Shown here in pieces: positions 48,801 through 59,448 of a DNA stretch of 64,000 nucleotides. Position numbers and translations under genes: made by a program. The DNA comes from Diadema setosum (lineage: Eukaryota > Echinodermata > Echinoidea > Diadematoida > Diadematidae), in contig CM067062.1 in assembly GCA_033980235.1 (NCBI GenBank), positions 17,168,301 to 17,232,300 on the forward strand. The letters are read 5' to 3'. The notes beneath the pieces were generated by a model, which worked only from the letters and a program-made list of their open reading frames with translations, did no database searches and was not told where the DNA came from. How positions within the stretch are numbered: the stretch's first letter is position 1; each line of letters opens with the position of its first letter.

Positions 48801-51800
48801 CTTTTATTTTCGCAAATTTCGCGAGTCGGGTGCTATTCGCGAAATTAAAGACACGCGAAAATATTAACTCTGATCCCCAATGTGAATGTTACGAACGCTT
48901 GTACATTTCTCCGTTCAGTACAGGATCCCACGATCGCAAATTTAACCACTCACAAAATCGTCGGGAATTCTCGATTCGCAAAAATTTAGACTTGCAAAAT
49001 ATATGGCATATACAGTATTTGATACAACATGGGGTTTTGCATTCTGAAGTTTCAGTGATCTGTCACAATAGGAAAGGAAGAAAAACATATAATAACTGAT
49101 TAATAGTTGGAAACTGAAAATACAATTTCATGACAGAGAATTTCATTTTCTGTATATGCTATATATTTACCGATTCAAATTTTTAATTTTTTTTTTTTTC
49201 TTAATTCACGCTCATGGAGTACAGTGATGGATGGAGAAATGTACATGTACACATCGCATTCTGTTTTAAACTTTAGATATAGCACCCGACTCGCAAAATT
49301 CACAAAATATATGGCATATACACTATGTCTTTTGTATGTATTCCACTTCGTAATATGACGTTCTGTGATGTCTTTCCCAGGCACTGAGTTCCACAGCAGA
49401 CTCAATATCCCTCAGGAATGCAGACTTCTTCTCCATCTATGACATCAACATTATGACTGAGCAGGAGGCCACTTCCATTGACACCGTGCTCAACTCTGTG
49501 TCTTTCTCTAACGGGGAAAGCATCTCCTTTGACAACCTTGTCGTGGCCACTGGTGGAAGGTACATGTCATCCTCTTTCCTGCCACTCTTCATCTTCCTAT
49601 CCCCCCCCCCCCCCCATCTCTATCCATCCATGTATCTATCTATCAATCTATCTATCTATCTATCTATCTACAGTTGACATTCCCAAAGTAAAAATAGCAG
49701 GAGTCAAATTCAAATTTGTTTAACCACAGGAATTTACAAAGTCTCCAAATGTGCTAGATGTATGCTAATTTAATCAAAGAAGTTGTATTCAGCCTTTGTC
49801 GAAACTTTTTGTTGTTGTTGTTGTTGAGTCCTGTAAGATCAGACTTAGGCAAAGTTGACTTTATCTATCTATCTGTCTGTCTGTCTGTGTATCTATCTAT
49901 ATGTCTATTTATCTGTCTGTCTATCCATTGATCTGTCTTTCTCTCTGGTTATCTATCTATCTATATTTTTGCTTCTCCTCTCCTCTTTGTCATCCTTTTG
50001 CTATTTCTGTTTCCTGCCTTCTTTCTGTCATTTAGTTTCGTCACATCAAAGAGGCGGTGTTTCTGTAGAGGCTGTCACTTATGCACTATACCATCAAATT
50101 TACACAAACTTGCATAAATGTCTCAGAGTGTGTGTAACATGTATTTTCTGCATCAACAGCAAGGGCGAGGTATCCAACTTAAGTCTGTGAAAACAATTAC
50201 CCAGGACACTGAAATTTATTGGAAATGGTCTTCAAGGTATTTGTTACCTCCTTGATAAGGTACATTTTATTCCCCCTGAGAGGTAGTACATGGCATGCCC
50301 AGATCCCGTTGCCATAGGTTGAAGTGTCGTCAGTGCACCCAAGATGATCTGGTTGCCCTCGGCAACACAGTCAGAAGATGCGTTCATCACTGGAAGGGTG
50401 TAGCGTATATTGGAAAATCAACTGTGAAGAAGATGATGGGACAAAATGTGACATGAATTAAATTGTGTGCTTCTAGATTGATGTGCAGTACAGTGCACAG
50501 TTCTAATGAAATCCCTGTTACAACGGAGTAAAAATTTTAGATCCCCAAATTATCATCTATATATCCTTAGACACTTAATTTGTTTGGCAATAACGAAATT
50601 TTGGCATAATGGAAAAAAAAAAACACACAAAACTGCCAATCCCGAGGACCTCGTTATAATGGGAGTCACCTGTAATTAGAAATATTTCACACTTATATAT
50701 TGTCATGTAGTCTCATCTAAGCGTAATTCATTCTTCCTGACAGGCCTAGATCTCTGGGTATCCCAGGCAGTGACCTTACAGGTGTGTGTCTGCTTCGTAG
50801 TCCAGAAGATGGCAATAGGATAGCAGAGCTGGCTCAGGGCAAGAATGCAGTAGTGGTAGGGACCTCCTTCATTGGTGAGATACACAACTGATTCCTTATA
50901 TCCACATCATTTATATATGTGAGATGTGAAAAAGGAGAAGATATTGCATAAGAAGATGTTGCGTAGCTTGGAATTATTATTTCTCTTACTGTTCCTCCTT
51001 TTTTGGAAAAAGAGCACAAGTTAAAAAATTGGTCTCTGCCAGGAATCAATCCCATGGTCTTTGGCTTGGAATACTGTATCATTGACGATTGGAAAAAAAA
51101 AAATAATAGAAAGAAAGATGGCAACTACATTCATATTGGGCAAAATTGCATTTCTTGGGCCACTTGAATTGTTATTAAACAGTCTTTCTCTTTTTGTCAA
51201 TACCGCATAGACTTGAGCTGGCAAAAGCAATTGGGTGCGATCCATTTTCAGAGATGGTTTCAGCTGCATTGTTCATCAGTATAAACATGCGGCATTTCCC
51301 AGCACGCAACAACTATTTCTGTAAGTGATATGTGCTACATAAGAAATGCATATTACTCCAGGTATTATTTTTATTTCGCCCCTCAGGAATGGAGGTAGCA
51401 GCTTACCTTGCAGACAAGGCAGCCAATGTTACTGTCATTGGCAGAGGGTCAACCCCATACCAGGCAACTCTTGGGAACAAGATAGGTGCTGCTCTGCAAA
51501 AGGTAAACTATTGAGGAAAGATGGAAGAGGTTACATATTAGCTATACTTCCCCAATAACAGAGCTTTAACTGATATGGTTTCACAATAGTTGTTAGGATA
51601 TTCCATCAGCTATAATACTGGTAAACATGACCTTGTCTGTAAAAATGACAAATATATCATTTTCTGGAATTTGGTTTGGAATGCTTTGTATGCACGATTC
51701 TCCCTTTTCAGATAAATATGATTCATGCTCGAGAATATGTTTATTTCACTGTACATCAGTATGTTTTCTGATCTTCAGAGGTTGTCATTCCTCATAATGG

Positions 51801-53711
51801 AAGAACTCAAACAAATGCTTCCGTTACCTTCTCTTTGTCGGTGTTATGTGTGATGAGAGTGCCATTTTCATTTTTTTTTTAATCAAGTTTAAAAAAGAAA
51901 GATCAAAGGTTGATGCCAGCCTGTGCCAGCCTGTGCCTCCCAGTACTAATGTAGTTGATTGTGGAATACCAAACTTATTTGGATATGCCAAATTTCCCAT
52001 TTTAACTCCTAATATTTCTGTCATGGTTGCAAAATTGATAAATAAAAGCATAACAACTAGAGGCATGATATATTTAACTTGAGCAAACTCGATAAAAATG
52101 ACAAAATATCCAACTCATCTAAAGTATGATAAATTTGTGATATGGCAACTTACATTTCTAATATCAAAGTTTATTCAATGAGTGTACACAAGTTTTTATT
52201 TCTATTATCTCCATGTACCAATATCAATCTGTCATTAGTGTGGCAGGACATTTTCTAGCTTGTTTTTGTTATTCTGAAAAAGAAACCTATTGTAAATGGA
52301 GTGTAATTCCTAAGCATGAAAATGTGTAGGTATCAAGAGAAAATGTAGTGCACTGAAATGCACTGAAAGATGGAACTAATAATAACAGATAGAATAGACT
52401 AGCTAGAAAGCACTAAGGTGCAGAGGTAAAAACTGATGAACAAAGAGCATTAGCATTTTTATACCTTGAATTGCCATGGGAGTTAGAAAATGACTACTCC
52501 CACTGTTATTTTGCCCATGAGTTGTGGAGGTACATACAGTAAATAAACACTTGAAGTCATTGTAGCATTGTAAGTTTATCTCTTTTGCGAAGGTTTTCTT
52601 GTCTTTGCTGAATTTCTTCCCAAGATGACTGTGCCATGAAAGTCAAAATTTGTTGTCAGTATCGCTCATGTTCATCATTCTGTTCTCTTTGATTTTTATT
52701 AAACCATCGTAAATAATTTGATGCCAGCTGAGTGAATCCAAGGGTGTCAGGTTCATCATGAAGAGTGGCGTGTCAGAGTTCAAAGGTGAAGGTGGCGCCC
52801 TCAGGGAGGTCGTACTCACAGATGGTCAGTCGGTCATCGCCGATGTCTGCATCCTGGGGGTTGGCGTCACCCCAGCTACTGACTTCCTTCGCGACAGCGG
52901 TATCAACATGACCAGTGGTGGCGCAGTGGTAGTTGACAAGGTGTTTATTTTCTCCTTTAAAAATTTTGGTGTTTCCCCCGGACAAATATCTATGATTTCA
53001 TGTTTATCATTGTTTGAGAAGTTAGACATTCTCTTGTTTAGGGTTAGCTTGGAATTGTAAAATATTTACACAAGTCTTTGTTAATGTTATCATTTATCAT
53101 TCAGAAAAATCAGCCAATCAGACTAAAGAATTTCTCAAAACTTGTCAGATATGATTGACTTGTCAGATATTTTATCTGACAAGTTCCTTCATGAAATGCC
53201 CCCCTGGACACCAATTTACTGGCATACGTTTTTAATTGTGTTTAGTAGGTCCAGTGACTTCAGTGATCATGTTTGATAGTAGCACAGTGGAGGAGACATG
53301 TGAGATAGCCATGAAATTGTAGAAATATTTGGTACATGAGGATTGCAAGTTCAAAATGCTGATAAGTCATTTTATTGGTGCAGTTACTTTATTCTATTCA
53401 AAGACTGTTTCATCAGTGATATCAGATAACAAACAACTTCGTTGCGTACTGTATGATACAAGCATGCATGTGTACTGGCACCTTTTCTTTATGCATGATA
53501 CTGAATGTATTTCCTAAGAACACCAGCTTTACTTTTGACAAACACCATGTCATCATTTGTCATAGTGTGATGTGATGTTAATCTTTCTTCCAGTACCTGA
53601 AGACCAATAAACCCAACATTTATGCCGCTGGGGACATTGCCTCCTTTCCTCTGGCCATGGCAGACAGTAAGGAGGTCAGCATCGGTCACTGGCAGATTGC
53701 ACACGCACACG
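42817..53711 (+). CDS. AIFM3: AIFM3: Rieske-domain AIF-like oxidoreductase, 12 coding exons, C-terminal end not found
   Basis: Predicted NAD(P)H/FAD-dependent oxidoreductase of the apoptosis-inducing-factor family with an N-terminal Rieske [2Fe-2S] domain. Exons: 42817-42856, 44066-44297, 45040-45149, 45879-45988, 46488-46532, 47326-47407, 48197-48309, 49381-49559, 50744-50874, 51387-51502, 52728-52940 and 53594-53711. All are GT..AG and in phase, totalling 496 codons. The start has good context and gives MGGCSSK, an N-myristoylation-type end shared with vertebrate AIFM3. After a Pro/Ser/Gly linker come the Rieske ligand pairs C-S-H (GHKCSHYGAPLVKG) and C-P-W-H (RCPWHGACF). Then come FAD-binding VLIIGGGAASITCAETLRQE, HLPYDRPKLSK, NAD-binding VVVGTSFIGMEVAAYL and the FAD motif NIYAAGDIASFPL, and last IGHWQIAHAHG. 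The final exon ends in phase 1 at a GTAAGC donor, so at least one further exon is required. The ~110 C-terminal residues of the family were not found to 64 kb. Gly-to-Ser changes occur in both dinucleotide motifs (see findings). Confidence 0.95.
43190..43285. repeat. (TATC)n-like microsatellite
   Basis: An interrupted TATC/TGTC/TTTC array in AIFM3 intron 1. Confidence 0.85.
44342..44553. mobile_element. CTGTAAAACCAGA-type MITE (copy 2)
   Basis: Begins CTGTAAAACCAGACATTT and shares ordered blocks with 5583-5815. It lies in AIFM3 intron 2, just after the exon ending at 44297. Confidence 0.6.
47574..47662. repeat. (ATC)n microsatellite
   Basis: CATCATCATC/CACCATCATC runs immediately before the SINE. 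Confidence 0.85.
47666..47905 (+). mobile_element. tRNA-derived SINE
   Basis: The 5' part is tRNA-like: GGGGCGCTGTAGCATAGTGG with an A-box (TAGCATAGTGG at 47676-47686), an anticodon-arm-like CTCCAGACTCATGATGGGAG, and a B-box (GAGTTCGAGTCCC, 47718-47730). A non-tRNA body follows, with GGGCACCTGGTAATG, an ATAATAATAATGG stretch and a GTAAATAAGACCTTATTATC tail. It lies in AIFM3 intron 6 (between the exons ending at 47407 and starting at 48197). The missing 3' acceptor stem and attached body argue against a working tRNA gene. Confidence 0.8.
48775..49015. mobile_element. TTTCGCGA-family MITE
   Basis: Starts CTGTTTACGCCGCATATTTC and ends TATATGGCATATACAG, with TA on both sides. The interior has TTCGCGAGG, TTTTATTTTCGC and ACACGCGAAAA blocks. 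A partial relative of the right half lies at 49205-49325 (ACCCGACTCGCAAAATTCAC, ATATATGGCATATACA), just before the next AIFM3 exon. Confidence 0.65.
49618..49672. repeat. (TATC)n microsatellite
   Basis: TATC/CATC array after a C-run (about 49600-49614) directly downstream of the AIFM3 exon ending at 49559. A second TATC/TGTC array is at 49859-49965. Confidence 0.9.
50491..50672. mobile_element. TTATAACGAA-family MITE, degenerate
   Basis: CCTGTTACAACGGAG near the left end pairs with CTCGTTATAATGGGAG near the right; TA flanks both ends. It also contains AATTTTGGCATAATGG and 'CCCGAGGACCTCG' shared with related copies. It lies in AIFM3 intron 8, 70 bp upstream of an exon. Confidence 0.6.
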
Positions 53712-53887
53712 GTAAGCCACTGAGAATGAGGACAACACTGGCATGTCATTCATTCTCTAGTCTTCTCTTTATATCTCTGCTTGAGTGTGTCTCTCCATCC
53801 TCCTATGTCTCTCCCTCTTTGTCTTCACCTTTCACGTACTAACAGACAGACACATACACACACACACGCACACACATACACTCCATA

Positions 53888-54052
53888 CAGTCAACCTTGC
53901 CTCAGTCGAATCTATTTTGACTGAAGAAACAGCTTCGACTTGGAAAAAATTGACTTATTAGGGATTTAAGTCAATAGAATATAAAGAGAAGAGATGGGAA
54001 AAGACCTTTGACTTAGGTGATTATGCGAGGTCGACTTAAGCGAGGTTGACTG
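53888..54052. mobile_element. TA-flanked MITE with CAGTCAACCTTGC ends
   Basis: Left CAGTCAACCTTGCCTCAGTC pairs with right GACTTAAGCGAGGTTGACTG, with TA on both sides. The interior has TTCGACTT/GACTTA motifs. It is 165 bp long. Confidence 0.8.
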
Positions 54053-54775
54053 TATTTATTTGGATTTCATTCAGTGATACTGAAAAAAAAAACAAAACAA
54101 TGTTTGACAGTGCATGGTATACAAGGAGTGAACATGCAAGTAGGATGTGTTGATATGTTGTATGTTGTATAGATTACTTCTTCAGGTGCACACACACACA
54201 TACACACTAGCAATTACACTTGGGCATATGAATACACAGAACATCTTTAATCTTTTTCTTTTTTTTTTTTTTTTTTTTTTGCAGTGAAGGTTAACATGTT
54301 AGCAATTTGTATTTTCAGGATAAAATACAGGGTATCTTTCATAGTGTGTTACATGGCTTGGAATGGTTGTTTGTGTATATAATGTCAATCCCTATCCCTT
54401 GTAGATTATCTGACTGATAAACAGTGATATAACAAATCCATTAAGACTGTTTGCACCGGAAAATACCGATATACATGTAGCTGTGTGTAGTATACGGAAC
54501 ATTAGTTATTTTCTGATAAGGTTATTGTCCTTTTGATTGTCTGTTTCTTTAATGTTTCTATAAGAACCAGCACATGTTCAAGTGTTTTCTGTCACATTGA
54601 CTCGAAGTTTTTAACTGATATGATTGTTAGGGTTTTGATGTTTCCTTTGTAGGGGTACCAGTACATGCAGTTAGCCCTCATAGCAATGTCTGTCTGTACT
54701 GGTGATATGGCGTGAGAATGTTTAGTGTTATTTTCAGATCATGTGTCTTCCTGACAAGGTATTTCTTACTTTTTC

Positions 54776-54776
<1 letters not shown>

Positions 54777-54817
<41 letters not shown>

Positions 54818-54818
54818 T
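54777..54818. repeat. (TG)n microsatellite
   Basis: About 20 TG repeats. Further TG (about 56946-56969) and AC (about 57065-57085) runs occur downstream. Confidence 0.9.
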
Positions 54819-55178
54819 GGCTGGTCTTTGGTGATCATCTTTTTTGCATATTTGTAAAATCATGAATCATTTTTAATTATTTCACTATCTGAGTTCAATA
54901 ATCATCTTTCATGGCGTATCAATTCTGCATTGTTTTTTTTTTTCATCAAAGTGGTTTATGTGTATGATTTATGTGAAGAGCAATAAATGGTGAGCAATTC
55001 GCCATTCATACGTGGTACATGATGTGGCATTTTTATGTACCTTTTCCAGTGTACAGTTTATTATGGAGATTTATGAAGTGGTAGCAGATGAGCAGAACTT
55101 GCAATAACGTATTACTATTGATTATCCTTTGAATCATTCATTCATTCATTAAGATGAGCATGAGTGAGAAAGGATAGG

Positions 55179-56246
55179 TAGTCCATGGGCCAGGCCAGAT
55201 ATTGGTACCATCTGAGGTGGCAAAACCTTTTTGGTGTCATTTTGTTTGTCGGGCATAGATATGCTTATCAAGCTATGATAGCATTTCCAAATGAGTAGCT
55301 TAGTCATAGTAAATGAATTTTTAACCAATGTGGTCTCGTTGTTATATCCCTATACTTCTGAATCGAAACTAATCGCTATACAAAGAAGAGCACTGTCTTC
55401 TGTATGTTCCATAGAGCTGTAAAATGCAGCTCTATGGTATGTTCACAGGTGTTCTGTTGTAATCGCGGTGCGCTTAGTCTTTATTCAAGGCAGCGAAGGG
55501 AATATCCAAAGGTTATGATGTCCACAGCGCTTAGTCTTTATTCTAGACGGCGAAGGGAATATCCAAAGCGTATGATACAGTGTATATCCTTTTATCTAAA
55601 AACAACAACAACAACAAAAGCAATGTCTCATGAATTTTACCGTATCTTTCAATTATTTATCATTTTCCAGCGAAAACGCTACGGTGAAAACGCTGATACC
55701 ACGCCAATGTCGCTTTATTTCCCTCCAACAATATAAGATAATGCAAAAACAATGTACCGGTACACTACGATACATTTGAATGATATTGTAAATGAACAGA
55801 GTGATTTTTGTTTAAAACTGATGTATTTGTTGATAAGGTAGTATAAAAACAGTATAGATAATCCCTTTTATGAGGAACTTTAAATATGATAACGGTACAT
55901 TGGTCTAGATAAAGACTAAGCGCACCGCGTGACAGCTGTGGACATCATAACCCTTTGGATATTCCCTTCGCTGCCTTGAATAAAGACAAAGCGCACCGCG
56001 TTTACAACAGAACACCTGTGGACATACAGAAGGCAGTGCTCTTATTTGTATAGCGGTTTAGTTTCGATTCAGAAGTATAGGGATATAAAAACGAGACCAA
56101 ATTGGTTAAAAAATCATTTATTATGACTAAGCTACTCATTTGGAAATGCTATCATGGCTTGATAAGCATATCTATGCCCGACAAAAAGGTTGTGCCACCT
56201 CAGATGGTACCAACAACCCATTTTTCGGGTCTTGGCCCATGGACTA
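55179..56246. mobile_element. Fold-back element with ~400-bp inverted arms
   Basis: The outer sequence TAGTCCATGGGCCA at the left recurs inverted (TGGCCCATGGACTA) at the right. Pairing continues through GGTACCATCTGAGGTGGC / GCCACCTCAGATGGTACC, GATATGCTTATCAAG / CTTGATAAGCATATC, TAGCTTAGTCATA / ATGACTAAGCTA and AAGGCAGCGAAGGGAATATC / GATATTCCCTTCGCTGCCTT. The centre (about 55590-55900) is unique. The left arm has an extra 29-bp hairpin (CCATAGAGCTG...CAGCTCTATGG, 55410-55438) absent from the right arm, and a partial duplication of the AGCGCTTAGTCTTTATTC segment. No target duplication is evident. Confidence 0.85.
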
Positions 56247-56555
56247 AGGGAGAAATAGAGTGAGACAGAGATAGTGTGAAATATTTGATATGTTGACCAC
56301 CTACAAATACCAAATGTAGCTTCTCAGCAGGGGTGTGCAAAGGAATGTCACTTATTACTGAAGTATATTGCAAAGTCTTTCATTCTCTCCCACACACTCC
56401 TCCTCTAGTGTATCTCTCTCTTATTCTTTCACACTGTATGCCTGCATGCACAACCACTCACTCATTTTTGGGCACACACATACATATACAAATGTACATT
56501 TCTGTAGAATAGTATGAGCATGGTCTGCTTTCGTCATGGATTTCAAGGCACCGTA

Positions 56556-56764
56556 CAGGCGACTCTCATTATTAAGAAGTCCTTGGGACCAGCAGTTTCT
56601 GTCGTTATATCTAAGACTAACTTCTGTTATAACGAAACAATTAAGAACATGAAAATGTATAGATGCTTATTTGGGGACCTGAATATTTACTTTTTTTCAA
56701 CAAGAATTTCATTATAACAATTTCATTATAACTGTTCTCATTTTAATATGAGTGCACTGTGCTG
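56556..56764. mobile_element. TTATAACGAA-family MITE, degenerate
   Basis: Starts CAGGCGACTCTCATTATTAA and ends near ATGAGTGCACTGTGCTG, with TA flanks. It shares 'AAGTCCTTGGGACCAGCAG' with the copies at 8037 and 21845. Confidence 0.65.
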
Positions 56765-57339
56765 TACACCTACATGTATCATTTTCCCCCCTGTGTTGTG
56801 ACAACAAAGATACTATGGAGGAAGGAATTTAGTAAGACCATTGTCTTCATAAATTTGGCATGGTAGAGAATTGTAGCTTGCGTCTTCTTAAAATTCAAGG
56901 ACAAATTTCTATGTTTGTTTGTTTGCTGTTGTTGTTTCTTTTGGATGTGTGTGTGTGTGTGTGTGTGTTTCCACAGTTTGTACATCGTACCAGTGTACAA
57001 TGTATCATGAAATACAATAGAATACTGAATATACTCAACTTTGGTTCACACGTTAATGAATCCACCACACACACACACACACACAGTCACACAAATAAAA
57101 ATGCTCACACACTCAAACACCCAGACAAATGTAATGAACCACATGCACTGGACATCTCACCATTTATGGCACACAAATATTTTAACATTGCATCTCTAGC
57201 ACAGTGATATTCATCTTGTCACCAAATTGATTAGAACTTTTATCTGAACAAACGGACAATTCAACCATCCCAATTTGGGAGAGAAAAAGAAGAATGAACA
57301 GTTTTCACTCAGTGCTGTTTCAAAGGTAAGTAAAAAGAG

Positions 57340-59448
57340 TTTATTACCAAAACTCTACAAAGGCAAGAGTGTATGATTGTACTGAGGTACCAAGGCATAA
57401 AGTACTCTCAGTAATACTGTATATAACAAACTTTACTAAGCAGCTGCTCTACTAGCAGTACAAATGTATCACAAAAATGCTCTGTTTGGATAACAAATGT
57501 AATCGAACACACACCACGTACAGTACAGCTTAACACTTTCTCCTGTTTTTCTGTGCTTTAACAGGTTCATAGAGGTAGATGATGTAGTTATTGCATGAAA
57601 ACAATGTAACACTGTGTGCTTTCATGTGTATTTACAAGGAAAGTTCACCATAAATTTGACAATGTATCGTAGTTGTTAATTTATGGACTTACACGTTTGT
57701 AATACCTGGAAGTAATTGTCAAAGCACATCCAATTAACTGTATGTCATATTAATGCATGTTATAGTATAACAGTTAATAATGTTTCAACATCACCAACAA
57801 TGGCACAGTACTTGAATATTTGTACACAAAGTCTTGCATAAAATGATAGGCATGTTACATGTAATACATTGTTACGTACAGCTGTACACTTTGCCTACCG
57901 TCACACACATAATCCTCATTTCAATCACTTGGAATGAATGCTAAAAGTTTCAAGATGAGCTGCATTTCACTGGAATGATAAACATGATGCACATTTGTAG
58001 GAAATCAATGTACATGACACACTGATATGTGAAGTCAGCTTTGGGGAATGCAGTACGTTTTTTCACAAAAACAAATGAATGGCAAGAGCTTAGTTTATTT
58101 CTACACAACAATCTGGCAAGAACAGGAACACTCGAACAGCTGATAAAAGGTGAGTATCAAAATTTGATTTTGTAGACTGTATGCTGCAATTTAGGGCCTA
58201 CTATAACATTGTACACTTTATACAAGGCAGAAGGTGCATTCCCCAAGTGCCAGCTACATAGGAGGCTACAATTTGTGCCTACTACTGGAAATGCTTCACA
58301 TCAAGCATTGTTGTTTATGAAAAAAAAAAACAAAACAAAACAATGAATCCATGTACCAATTTCTTCATGTTTCCACTTCTGATGGGTGCATTTCAACTTT
58401 AACAGTTTAATGACTTCCACTTCAATAGAATCTAGAACCCATGATAATCATGAAAGCACACAAATTAGTTGGCAAGTAATTCAGAAAGGGTACTCCCAAA
58501 TAATGGTGTCCGGATCTTGAACATTGTCAAAATCTGATTGACATTTACCTCTGAAGATTTGTTTTTGTTTTCTTTCTCCAAGTGTGGCAATGGATCAAAC
58601 AAAGGGGGAAAGAAAATTGACTTTGGTCACTCCCTAGACTCAAGTGCATTTTTTTTTTTTTTTTTTTTTTTTGGGGGGGGGGGGAGGATCACAACAGAGC
58701 TCTCTTCCTTTTAAACTTTACACTAAGAGCAAGAATACTCAAAACATTTCACTGATGATTACATTTCAGGCAGTGGTTTCAGAGAGTACTGTGAAGCTGT
58801 ACCTCCCAAGCTCATACTCTGAACAAAGAACATAACTGATGAGCAAACTAAACTGGGACCGCAAACGATTTACTGATGAATACAATTGAGCCTGTAGTTT
58901 ACAAAGAATAATGTACCATACTGCAAGTGTCTAAAACTCATACCTGGTACTCGGAACCCAATTTACTATTCAAATGATTTAACTCAAACGGGTCAGGACA
59001 CAAAACATTTTACTGATGAATACAGTTTAGTCAACACTTCAAAAAGATTAATGTGAAACTCTTCCTCTCAAACTGAACTCAGAAGTCATGATCCAAAATG
59101 TATCATCAATGACTACAGTTCATATTCAGGCAGTTGTAGCTTTAATACAGCAATGTACAACTAGAGGAATGCGGAATGTGAAGTCACAACATAGAAACAT
59201 CAACTGTCTGATCCATCCTTGGAATGTCTGCATATCCACTAATAATCCAATCTAACCGTGCCATAGCAAAAGCGCGACTGGGGCACACGCTCAAAGGGCT
59301 TGCAAGTTTTGAAAACCATAGATGGTCATTAACCTACACGGCAGGGAACATGAACTATTTGTAATGGAAAGCCCTCTGCCTTCCCAACAAAGACACACGG
59401 CGATTTGTCCCAACTCTTAGACGCCATGTCCAAGCTATAGACTACGGT
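57340..59448 (-). other. Probable 3' UTR of the intronless gene
   Basis: Non-coding sequence downstream (minus strand) of the stop at 59449, ending at a minus-strand AATAAA (TTTATT at 57340-57345). Inside are an A-run near 58320, a T-then-G tract at 58650-58684, and repeated phrases such as 'TTTACTGATGAATACA' at about 58869 and 59008, suggesting a decayed local tandem repeat. The UTR limits are inferred. Confidence 0.35.
58650..58684. repeat. Oligo(T)-oligo(G) compound homopolymer
   Basis: About 23 T then 12 G, then GAGGATC. Confidence 0.9.

Larger units (their letters stand above)
53712..57339. other. Downstream of the last resolved AIFM3 exon
   Basis: I searched here for an exon continuing the AIFM3 C-terminus (family pattern after HAHG: a GRVAAxNM-like segment and a W-containing FGK segment) and found none. 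The identifiable content is MITEs at 53888 and 56556, a fold-back element at 55179-56246, and T-rich, TG and AC simple repeats. Confidence 0.5.

Noticed and set aside
48641..49099. 152-codon plus-strand open frame
   Set aside because: Mostly the TTTCGCGA-family MITE within an AIFM3 intron, with no protein similarity.
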